Source of the DNA: Emticicia sp. 21SJ11W-3
Lineage (GTDB): Bacteria > Bacteroidota > Bacteroidia > Cytophagales > Spirosomataceae
NCBI RefSeq assembly: GCF_024138715.1
Contig: NZ_CP092074.1
Coordinates: 4,650,001 to 4,714,000 of the forward strand
Direction of reading: 5' to 3'
Length of the DNA: 64,000 nucleotides
Part shown: one piece after another, positions 25,180 through 32,741 of the stretch
How positions within the stretch are numbered: the stretch's first letter is position 1
Layout of the letters: every line of letters starts with the position of its first letter
Made by a program: the position numbers and the translations under genes
The notes under the pieces: model-generated
Seen by the model: the letters and a program-made list of their open reading frames with translations, nothing else
Told to the model about the DNA's origin: nothing
The model's database searches: none

Positions 25180-27357
25180 ATGACAAAGCTTATACCTTAT
25201 ATTCTGTTTTATCTGTTTCTTATACCCATTTTAAAAGGGCAGACCAACATTAAAGGCAAAGTAACCGACAAAAAGGGAGAGGCCATTCCGGGTGCCAACA
25301 TCTATATTAAAGGCAGCTATGATGGCGCCACCAGCGATGCCGAAGGAGGCTATCTATTCAGGACCAGTAAAAAAGATACAGCCACTTTAGTAGCCAGTTT
25401 TGTGGGATATGATAATTACGAGCAAAAAATAAAGCTAGCCGGTGGCACAACCGAAATCAATATCAGAATGCAGGAGTCGATGAATGTCCTGAATATGGTA
25501 ACTATTACAGCCGGAACATTTGAGGCATCGGACAGTAAAAAAATGGTAATGCTGAAACCATTAGATATTGTAACCACTGCCGGAGGCGGCGCTGATATAA
25601 CAGCGGTTATGCAGCTTTTACCGGGTGCGCAGAGAGTTGGCGAGCAGGAAGGGCTGTTTGTAAGAGGCGGCTCAGCCAACGAAACCAAAACCGTTATTGA
25701 TGGCATGATAGTTCAGAATCCGTTTTTCAGCAGTACGCCTGATGTGCCTCAACGCGGGCGTTTTACACCCTTTATGTTTAAAGGTACGGCCTTTAGTACA
25801 GGCGGATACTCAGCACAATACGGGCAGGCTCTTTCGTCGGTATTGCTGCTGCAAACCCGCGACAAAACCGATGATGCCAGCGGCTGGAACATCAACGCCA
25901 ATATGGCTGGCCTGGGCGCTACTTATACGCACAAGGGAAGCATTTCCGGCTCACTTTACTACACCAACCTTACCCCATTTTTTAACCTGATGAAATCAAA
26001 CATTGCGTTTGATAAAGTACCGCAGGGCCTCAATACCTCATTGACCATTAATGAAAATCTTACTAAAAACAGCAACCTGAAAATTTACGGCAGCTATGCT
26101 GAAAATCAGTCAATCATCTCATTCCCTACTTATCAGTCCACAGACTCATTTTATAAATTCAATCTGAAGAACAAAAACCTATTTACCAATGGTACCTACC
26201 AGGTTAACTTTGATGAAGGCCGATGGATATTGCTAACAGGCTTATCTTATAGCCGCAATACAGATAAGATAAAAATTGGTAATGATGCCGGCGACCGCCT
26301 GGACGAACGCACACAAATACGAACAGTATTAACCCGGCTATTTGGTAAAAACAACGCCAGCTCATTTTTATTTGGAGCCGAATTTCATGCCATTAAAACA
26401 GGCAACATCTATAATCATTACGATTTCAGCTTGCAGGATAATTACAGCGCGGCGTTTACAGAAACCGAATTATACATTACCCCAAAACTGGCCGGAAGAC
26501 TTGGACTGAGGACAGAATATACCAGTGCGATTGACAAGGCAAATATTGCTCCGCGGGTTTCATTGGCCTATAAAACCGGGCAGTACAGCCAGGTATCGCT
26601 GGCGGCAGGGCAATTCTACCAAACACCAGAGAAAAACTATTTGTACCTGAACCGTAATCTGGATTATGAATTGGCAAACCACCTGATTTTGAATTACCAG
26701 ATTATTAAAAATGACCGAACTTTCAGAATGGAAGGTTTCAGGAAAGACTACAAAAACCTGGTTTTAGAGCATACCAGCTATTATGACCCGAACCCATACC
26801 GTTTCACAACCGGGCCGACTGACAACAAAGGCAAAGGCTTTGCACAAGGCTTTGATGTATTTTACAGAGACAAGAAAAGCATAAAAAGCGGTGAGTTCTG
26901 GCTGACCTATTCTTTTCTGGATACCGAGCGATTATTCAGAAACTACCAGAAAGAAACCATGCCTACTTTTGCTTCAAAACATAATGTTAGTGTAGTTTAC
27001 AAGCAGTTTTTTGAGAAAATAAGTACCAACGCAGGTGTAACCTTTACCCATACAAGCGGCAGGCCCAATTATGATTTCGCTACTACATCGTTTGCGCCTC
27101 AGTACACCAGACCTTATGAAAACGTAAGTCTATCTGCCAGCCACATACGCACCGTCAAGGGTAACTTTATGGTATTTTATGCTACTTTAGACAATCTGTT
27201 TGCCCGTAAAAATGTATTCGGGTATCGTTATTCTGCTGATGGCAAGCAACGCTTTGAAGTAATACCCCCCATGTACCGGACTTTCTTTCTCGGGGTTTCC
27301 ATCAATCTATCAAAACAAATGAGTAAACCTAAAGAGGCAGATCTGGATAACTTGTAA
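25180..27357 (+). CDS. TonB-dependent outer-membrane receptor with CarboxypepD_reg-like N-terminal domain
   Basis: A 725-residue receptor. A signal peptide of about 20 residues is followed by a carboxypeptidase-regulatory-like domain (IKGKVTDKKGEAIPGANIYI), then the plug, with LPGAQRVGEQEGLFVRGGSANET, then a beta-barrel ending in an aromatic-rich strand (TFFLGVSINLSKQ). These proteins import oligosaccharides, siderophores or peptides using TonB energy. It is shorter than a typical SusC (about 1000 residues) and no SusD partner is adjacent, so it is more like a small ligand-specific receptor. The next gene is a GH12-like lipoprotein, which hints at a glucan substrate. Confidence 0.88.
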   Translation: MTKLIPYILFYLFLIPILKGQTNIKGKVTDKKGEAIPGANIYIKGSYDGATSDAEGGYLFRTSKKDTATLVASFVGYDNYEQKIKLAGGTTEINIRMQESMNVLNMVTITAGTFEASDSKKMVMLKPLDIVTTAGGGADITAVMQLLPGAQRVGEQEGLFVRGGSANETKTVIDGMIVQNPFFSSTPDVPQRGRFTPFMFKGTAFSTGGYSAQYGQALSSVLLLQTRDKTDDASGWNINANMAGLGATYTHKGSISGSLYYTNLTPFFNLMKSNIAFDKVPQGLNTSLTINENLTKNSNLKIYGSYAENQSIISFPTYQSTDSFYKFNLKNKNLFTNGTYQVNFDEGRWILLTGLSYSRNTDKIKIGNDAGDRLDERTQIRTVLTRLFGKNNASSFLFGAEFHAIKTGNIYNHYDFSLQDNYSAAFTETELYITPKLAGRLGLRTEYTSAIDKANIAPRVSLAYKTGQYSQVSLAAGQFYQTPEKNYLYLNRNLDYELANHLILNYQIIKNDRTFRMEGFRKDYKNLVLEHTSYYDPNPYRFTTGPTDNKGKGFAQGFDVFYRDKKSIKSGEFWLTYSFLDTERLFRNYQKETMPTFASKHNVSVVYKQFFEKISTNAGVTFTHTSGRPNYDFATTSFAPQYTRPYENVSLSASHIRTVKGNFMVFYATLDNLFARKNVFGYRYSADGKQRFEVIPPMYRTFFLGVSINLSKQMSKPKEADLDNL

Positions 27358-27557
27358 GAGTTGGAAACGCACGCCAGGAAAAACCCATAATGTAAAAGCA
27401 CTATGACCGTAAAAAAAACTATATATGTTAATAAAAGGCGGATTTTCTCTCAAATACCCCGCTCTTCGCTAACAGCGCACTTGCGCACACAGAAAGTTAA
27501 TTTATCTTTGAATGTCCGAAATTTGAACCAAAGAACAATTAACTTGAACCACCAAAC

Positions 27558-28922
27558 ATGAAACAGAACTATCTTTTTTGCTATCTGCTATGGCTATTTA
27601 CCGCCGTTATTTCTTGTACCAGCGAACAACCTGCAGCCAAGTCCAGCGAGGCCAAAATAGTGAAGCTGGAATTTGAAACCGCCGGAACAGTTTATGCCAC
27701 CACCATTACCGGAAATAACATTAGCCTGGAAAAGGCTATTCCTTACAGTGCTAAAGAAGTGGCCGTCAAAACCATCACCGCTTCTAACGGAGCAACTGTA
27801 AACATGAAGGCTGGAGACAAACTAACAACCGCCCAAACCGATATTCTTGTAACGGCAGAAGATGGCGTAACCAAGCAGACCTACAAAATTAACTGGCAGA
27901 TAGCTGCCGCATCAACAGAAGCGGCACTGACAGAAATTGTGTTTGCTTATAAAGGCGCCGACTATACCGGAACAGTAAGCAATGCTACCATTGTGTTAAA
28001 GAAAGAATTGCCTTATAATGCCGACGGCACTATCAGCATCAAATCATTTAAGGCATCTGCTAATGCAACTGCCAACATCAGCGTTGGCCAGGAAGTAGGC
28101 GTTGATAAAGCGCTAACAGTTAGCATTACTGCTGAGGATGGCAAGGTTAAAAACAATTATACGCTGAATAGTTTCAGAGACGAAGAGGGTAAGCTATTAA
28201 TTGCCCAGTCTACCATTAAAAGTTGTGAGGCTTTTAAAACTTTTCAGACGGGCGAATTTATGGTTGAAAATAACCTCTGGAATGTTACAGGTTTAGCTGC
28301 GGGTTCTTATTCATTGTGTGTTTATAATTATAATGCTGATTCACGATTCCTTTTGGGTTGGTCGTGGGACTTCCCAACTTCTGCTACCAATATTAACGCC
28401 TATCCTGAGGTTATTTACGGCCAAAAACCGTGGTATCCGAACACAACTACCGCACAATTGCCGAAGAAAATAGGTGAGTTGGGCAAGCTAAAAGTGAATT
28501 ATGACATTGAAATGCACATTGAGCGCGGAAGTTATAATCTGGCATTTGATAACTGGATTAGCTCGGCAAAGGTGGCCACACCAGGCAATGTTCAGTTTGA
28601 GTTTATGATTTGGGAAGATTACCAGAACCTTGAGCCATTTGGTACCTTTAAGGAAACCGTAAATACTACCAACGGTAGTTATAAGTTTTACATGGGCGAG
28701 CCCACCTGGGAGCCCGCAGGCTCTAACTGGACATACGTTGCCTTTGCCAGAACAGATAAAAGGCAAGCCGGCAAAGTAGATGTTGACGAGCTGATAGCCT
28801 ATCTGGTAAGCAAAGGTATCGTTTCAAAAGACAGTTACCTGTCTTCTATTGAGTTTGGCAATGAATTAGGTAATACCAAAGGCTACAGTGTTCTGAAGAC
28901 CTTCGTAGTAGAGACCAGATAA
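27558..28922 (+). CDS. Surface lipoprotein with GH12-like glycosidase domain
   Basis: A 454-residue lipoprotein (lipobox ISC, Cys about residue 20). Two tandem beta domains follow (about 30-205), each with a TITAEDG-like motif as in DUF5018/cadherin-like modules. The C-terminal 240 residues resemble GH12 endoglucanases: FMVENNLWN, AYPEVIYGQKPW, and FEFMIWEDYQ with a candidate nucleophile Glu348. A candidate acid/base Glu436 lies in EFGNELGN near the end. GH12 enzymes cut beta-1,4-glucan or xyloglucan. I am fairly but not fully sure of this family; the hit should be tested by structure comparison. It sits 200 bp after the receptor gene and may share its regulation. Confidence 0.65.
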   Translation: MKQNYLFCYLLWLFTAVISCTSEQPAAKSSEAKIVKLEFETAGTVYATTITGNNISLEKAIPYSAKEVAVKTITASNGATVNMKAGDKLTTAQTDILVTAEDGVTKQTYKINWQIAAASTEAALTEIVFAYKGADYTGTVSNATIVLKKELPYNADGTISIKSFKASANATANISVGQEVGVDKALTVSITAEDGKVKNNYTLNSFRDEEGKLLIAQSTIKSCEAFKTFQTGEFMVENNLWNVTGLAAGSYSLCVYNYNADSRFLLGWSWDFPTSATNINAYPEVIYGQKPWYPNTTTAQLPKKIGELGKLKVNYDIEMHIERGSYNLAFDNWISSAKVATPGNVQFEFMIWEDYQNLEPFGTFKETVNTTNGSYKFYMGEPTWEPAGSNWTYVAFARTDKRQAGKVDVDELIAYLVSKGIVSKDSYLSSIEFGNELGNTKGYSVLKTFVVETR

Positions 28923-28928
28923 ATAACT

Positions 28929-28965
28929 ATACAGGAGGCTGCGTTTTAATGGCAGCCTCCTGTAT
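28929..28965. terminator. Strong convergent terminator hairpin
   Basis: A perfect 14-bp stem (28929-28942 with 28952-28965, core CAGGAGGCTGC) between the GH12-like gene and the convergent SRPBCC gene. T-runs are weak on both sides, so it may act more as a mRNA 3' end stabiliser. Confidence 0.7.
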
Positions 28966-28967
28966 CA

Positions 28968-29393
28968 TTAACCCTGCTCTGCCACTTTTCTTAATTCATC
29001 CAGTACATAGCCCCAGTCATTCTCAGAACGCTCAGCGGCGGCATCGTCCTTTAAACCATCCTGTGTTACGGTAAGCAGGGTTTCGCCGGTCTTTTCTTCT
29101 AATGCGTAGGTTATGTTTGCATAATTTGCAGGAATATCGTCTGACCCACTCATATTGCTCCAATAATTATAGGTAACCGATTTCCCGGGTTCAATAGCCA
29201 GTATGGTTCCTTTGTCTTCATAAGGTTTGCCATCCCACTGGCCCGAGAAAACTATCGGGCTGCCTACCTGCCAGTCGGTTCTGGTTTCGGTGCCAAACAA
29301 ATACAGCTTTATTTTCTCGGGGTTAGTGAGCGCATCCCATACAGCTGCTGCCGGAGCTTTAATTGTAATGGTTTTTTTTATTTCTTTTGGCAT
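28968..29393 (-). CDS. SRPBCC (AHSA1-like) domain protein
   Basis: A 141-residue START/SRPBCC-fold protein. The N-terminus reads ITIKAPAAAVWDALTNPEKIKLYLFG, the middle IVFSGQWDGKPYEDKG and the C-terminal helix is NDWGYVLDELRKVAEQG. The fold holds a hydrophobic ligand; AHSA1-like members are also seen as general stress or polyketide-cyclase proteins. It is the last gene of a four-gene minus-strand set headed by a YafY regulator, in which the other members are DinB-like and GyrI-like, a combination common in soil and freshwater bacteria and probably linked to small-molecule detoxification. Confidence 0.85.
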   Translation of the reverse strand: MPKEIKKTITIKAPAAAVWDALTNPEKIKLYLFGTETRTDWQVGSPIVFSGQWDGKPYEDKGTILAIEPGKSVTYNYWSNMSGSDDIPANYANITYALEEKTGETLLTVTQDGLKDDAAAERSENDWGYVLDELRKVAEQG

Positions 29394-29407
29394 AGTTTCG
29401 AGCTGGT

Positions 29408-30043
29408 TTATATAATTAATTTTTTTACGGGTTCTCTTAAAATGGTTTTCAGCTTTTCAGGTGCTGTTTTGTTGAAGTCAGACAAATAAATTTCATGGTG
29501 CAAACCATTTCTTTGCAACTGCCTGGCCTCTGAAAAAGCCTGAATCTGCAAGAGGCTCTCAGGCTCTTTATCAAAAGGCCCTATGTGCAGCATCTGCACG
29601 CAAAGCCCCTCTTCCATCTCGAACAATTCAACACTGGCAGCCCGGGCAATCTGTTTTTTATAGGCTACATTTTCAGCAGTGTTTTTAATATCTTCTGCTG
29701 CTACAAACGCAGGCAGGCGAATCAGCATTCTATACTGCCATTCACTACGGGGTATTTTTTGTGGGGCTTCGGCCATAGAAACCCTGCTATTGGTGGTTTC
29801 GTCAAACCACCAGAGGCCCTCCAGTTTAGCCACTATAAAATCTTTTTGCTTAGCCTTATACAAGAACTTAAGGGCATAAGCCGTAGCATACAAAGCCTGT
29901 AAAGTGGTTCCGTAGTCAGGCTGCGAAGGGTCTCCCTTGCCCAAGACAGACAAAAATCTGGCTGCTTCAATATTTACCAGCGTTGGCTTTGTTGTAGCGG
30001 TATAGTAAGCTTTGTAAGCTTTACTTAAATCGAGTTTTTCCAT
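29408..30043 (-). CDS. GyrI-like small-molecule-binding domain protein
   Basis: A 211-residue protein with a GyrI/SOUL-like fold. The start EKLDLSKAYKAYYTATTKPTLVNIEAARFLSVLGKGDPS and the segment VAKLEGLWWFDE are typical of stand-alone GyrI-like proteins. The second half repeats the fold and holds LCVQMLHIGPFDKEPESL. Such proteins bind or hydrolyse toxic small molecules, and some act as cyclopropanoid hydrolases, but the ligand here is unknown. Only 14 bp separate it from the SRPBCC gene, so the two are almost certainly one transcript. Confidence 0.83.
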   Translation of the reverse strand: MEKLDLSKAYKAYYTATTKPTLVNIEAARFLSVLGKGDPSQPDYGTTLQALYATAYALKFLYKAKQKDFIVAKLEGLWWFDETTNSRVSMAEAPQKIPRSEWQYRMLIRLPAFVAAEDIKNTAENVAYKKQIARAASVELFEMEEGLCVQMLHIGPFDKEPESLLQIQAFSEARQLQRNGLHHEIYLSDFNKTAPEKLKTILREPVKKLII

Positions 30044-30060
30044 GTTGCGGTATCATTTTA

Positions 30061-30555
30061 TCAGAAACCCTCATCGGCGCTCGGGCCATAGCTGCCCGGT
30101 ATAGGAATATTGAGCAGGCGTAAAAACACCCCAAGCTGTGCACGGTGATGAATTGTCTGGCTCAGACACATACGCAGCACATCTTTTTTAGGTCTTACAC
30201 TGTAAACGGTTTCACCACTACGAAGCGTCCAGTTTTTGTCAATCTGGCCTTCATATTCTTCTTTCAGGTACTCGCGCCCCTCTTTCAGGTTATTTTCAAA
30301 ATAGGTCATTAAATCTGATGTATTGTTAACCTGTGCCGGGTTGTAAGGGTTGTTTGCAAAATTCAGTTCATCGGTTGTCATGGTCATTTTTATCCATGAA
30401 GGCAGTTCGCCTATGTGCGTAGCCAGTTGCCTGATGCTCATGCTTTTTTCGTGCGGTCTCCAATCATACTTGTCGTCAGGCACAATAGATAACATTTTAC
30501 GGGTAGTTTGGGCTTCCTGCTCAAATTCGTTTGAAAATTCCTGTAAGAAAGACAT
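30061..30555 (-). CDS. DinB-family protein
   Basis: A 164-residue four-helix-bundle protein of the DinB/YfiT type. The candidate metal-site histidines appear as His45 or His53-region HIGELPSWI and as QTIHHRAQLGVFLRLL near the C-terminus, the diagnostic DinB signature. Members are metal-dependent transferases of low-molecular-weight thiols, such as bacillithiol or mycothiol, or unknown. It follows the YafY-type regulator on the same strand, and is followed after 17 bp by the GyrI-like gene. Confidence 0.88.
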   Translation of the reverse strand: MSFLQEFSNEFEQEAQTTRKMLSIVPDDKYDWRPHEKSMSIRQLATHIGELPSWIKMTMTTDELNFANNPYNPAQVNNTSDLMTYFENNLKEGREYLKEEYEGQIDKNWTLRSGETVYSVRPKKDVLRMCLSQTIHHRAQLGVFLRLLNIPIPGSYGPSADEGF

Positions 30556-30650
30556 AGTTTTTTTTGCGTTTAAATGAATGATAATGCAAAGAAAACGGGC
30601 CTCACTGACAACCCTATGTCAGTCTGTTTTTGAAATTTTCTATAAATTTT

Positions 30651-31337
30651 TCAGAATTCAACCGGCAACTGATAATCGTTCAGCGTGATGTGGTTTTTCT
30701 TTCTGTAAAGGATACCGGTATCCTGAATAGAACAAATGCGTGAAACCTTAAAATCGCGGTATTCTTCCCTCAGGTGGCACCAGGCTATCATGTGCCAGCT
30801 AAAAGCATAAAAAACCAGGCCTATGGCTTCTACCTGCCTTTTGCTTGATTCTTCTTTGTTATTGACGTAGGTTATTTCAAGAATATTTCTGGCTATTATG
30901 GCATTCTGAATACTACTCAGATACTCAAAGTCATTGTTGAGCCGCTGAGGTATCTGCAATCTTATATTGTCTGTCAGCATATCCATCTTTTCTTTCTGGC
31001 TGGTACGTAAAACAGCCTTCACTTTGCTTAGGGCTGACGAGTAGTGTTTCCTGATAGACTTGTCGGCGAACCCTATTGTAACGCTTTCCATGAGCAGCAA
31101 TGCGTTGGCTTCTTCAATGCTGAATGCCACCGGTGGCAGAAAATACCCCGGTACTACAAAATACCCTTTCTGGTTTTCGAACCCAACCGGAATACCCAGT
31201 TCGCCCAGCGCCTTGATGTCGCGATAGACAGTACGGACACTGATTTCATACTTTTCGGCAATGCTTTCGGCACTTACAAATTTCTTTGACTGCAAAGTGG
31301 TTACTATGGCCATCAGCCGGTCTATTCGGTTCATCAC
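30651..31337 (-). CDS. YafY-family transcriptional regulator (HTH-WYL)
   Basis: A 228-residue regulator. The N-terminal winged helix-turn-helix reads IDRLMAIVTTLQSKKFVSAESIAEKYEISVRTVYRDIKAL, and a C-terminal WYL-type domain contains ITYVNNKEESSKRQVEAIGLVFYAFSWHMIAWC. WYL domains sense ligands and often nucleic acid. It begins the series that continues with DinB-like, GyrI-like and SRPBCC genes, so it probably regulates these and itself. Two adjacent ATGs (31337 and 31334) are possible starts. Confidence 0.9.
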   Translation of the reverse strand: MMNRIDRLMAIVTTLQSKKFVSAESIAEKYEISVRTVYRDIKALGELGIPVGFENQKGYFVVPGYFLPPVAFSIEEANALLLMESVTIGFADKSIRKHYSSALSKVKAVLRTSQKEKMDMLTDNIRLQIPQRLNNDFEYLSSIQNAIIARNILEITYVNNKEESSKRQVEAIGLVFYAFSWHMIAWCHLREEYRDFKVSRICSIQDTGILYRKKNHITLNDYQLPVEF

Positions 31338-31514
31338 TATCAGTTTATAAGATTGTATGTCAAAAATAACAAAGTATTTACACCTGCAAAAACCAATTTC
31401 ACGCTCACAAAGCGGGGTTTCGTCAGAAAGCCCTGTGGTGTCCCTCCCGTACTGTCTAATTTTGAAGCATCAACCCGAAGCAAACAATTATTTATCATTT
31501 AAACATAGTCAAAA

Positions 31515-32156
31515 ATGAAACGAATTATTTTAACTATCAGCTTTTTATCTTTAATTTTCGTTCAGTCTTTTGCGCAGAAGGCCGAGTACGTATCAGCAAT
31601 GGAAAACGCCATCGGCCTGTTAAGCGAGTTTGAAAATACTGAAAATACCAGGCAGGGCGTAAGCCAGCTGGAACGCATTGCAACTGCCGAACCTAACGAA
31701 TGGCTACCAGGCTACTGGGCAGCTTATGGCCTTGCCAACCTGAGCTTTGCAGAGCCGGAGGCCGACAAAAAAGATTTGCTGCTTGACAAAGCCGATAAGT
31801 TTCTGGCTTATGCCGAAAAACTGCAACCGGGCAATGATGAAATAGAGGTACTGAAAGCCTACATAGCCAATGCAAGAATGGCAGTAGCCCCGCAAGACCG
31901 CTGGCAAAAATATGGCGCTACCGTAAGTATGGGCTTGCAGAATGCCAATAAAATAAACCCTGAAAACCCCAGAGCCAAATTATTAGAAGCCCAGGGTATC
32001 TACTTTACACCAGAGGCTTATGGCGGTGGTAAGAAAAAGTCGGCTCCGTTGTTTGAAGAAGCCCTTAAGAGATTCGCAAAATTTAAGCCGGCATCTGGCA
32101 TTGCGCCCAACTGGGGTGAACGAGACGCCCGATGGTTGTTATCACAAACAAACTAA
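31515..32156 (+). CDS. Secreted TPR-like protein of unknown function
   Basis: A 213-residue exported protein with a signal peptide (ILTISFLSLIFVQSFAQ). The mature region is almost wholly helical and reads as about four TPR-like pairs, with the segments LAYAEKLQPGNDEIEVLKAYIANARMA and INPENPRAKLLEAQGIYF. I do not recognise a named family. Only 3 bp separate it from the next membrane protein, and the following two genes are a kinase and a response regulator, so all four probably form one operon whose product is an envelope-sensing unit. Confidence 0.78.
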   Translation: MKRIILTISFLSLIFVQSFAQKAEYVSAMENAIGLLSEFENTENTRQGVSQLERIATAEPNEWLPGYWAAYGLANLSFAEPEADKKDLLLDKADKFLAYAEKLQPGNDEIEVLKAYIANARMAVAPQDRWQKYGATVSMGLQNANKINPENPRAKLLEAQGIYFTPEAYGGGKKKSAPLFEEALKRFAKFKPASGIAPNWGERDARWLLSQTN

Positions 32157-32159
32157 GCA

Positions 32160-32741
32160 ATGAAAGAATCGACCGTTTTATTAGGATACGCAGACCTTAT
32201 TGAAAATACAGATAAACATCTGAAAAAACACTTCATACTTTTTTCAATATTGGGGCTAATCGCCGGTCTTGGCAGATTCGTTCAGGAAGGCGGATGGGGT
32301 AACATTAACGCAGGCCTTCTTACCTTACTTGAAGTAATAGTGAACCTGGCACGTTTGTTAATCATCTTTGCAGTAATCGGTCGGGGGCAGCCGCTGGCTG
32401 GGTTCAATCATTTTCTGGCTATATTCAGACTCAGGAAATCAGACTGGTTAGATACCTGGTCTAATTTTAAAAACAATGTAAGGCATCATTTTCTGGCTAT
32501 TTTAGTCAATTTAATAATTTACGTAATAGTAGCGGTTATTACCAATATTGCCATATTTGCTACGCTTGAATACAGCCCCTTGCTTAACTGGTTGAAATCG
32601 GCAGATTTAATCAGCCAATCGGCAGGCAAATGGCCCGTAATACTTCTTTTAAAAAATATCTCTATTATTCCGTTTACACTGGTATTTGAGACCCTGCTTG
32701 TGATGTGGATTGTAGAACGAAACAAAACAATAGAGGAATGA
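32160..32741 (+). CDS. Four-helix membrane protein of unknown function
   Basis: A 193-residue membrane protein with four predicted helices: about residues 22-40, 55-75, 105-130 and 155-180 (ILLLKNISIIPFTLVFETLLVMWI). No signature family is apparent. The gene is very tightly coupled: it starts 3 bp after the TPR-like gene and its stop overlaps the kinase ATG in an ATGA. This suggests that the protein is made in stoichiometry with the kinase and may be part of the sensor complex. Confidence 0.75.
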   Translation: MKESTVLLGYADLIENTDKHLKKHFILFSILGLIAGLGRFVQEGGWGNINAGLLTLLEVIVNLARLLIIFAVIGRGQPLAGFNHFLAIFRLRKSDWLDTWSNFKNNVRHHFLAILVNLIIYVIVAVITNIAIFATLEYSPLLNWLKSADLISQSAGKWPVILLLKNISIIPFTLVFETLLVMWIVERNKTIEE

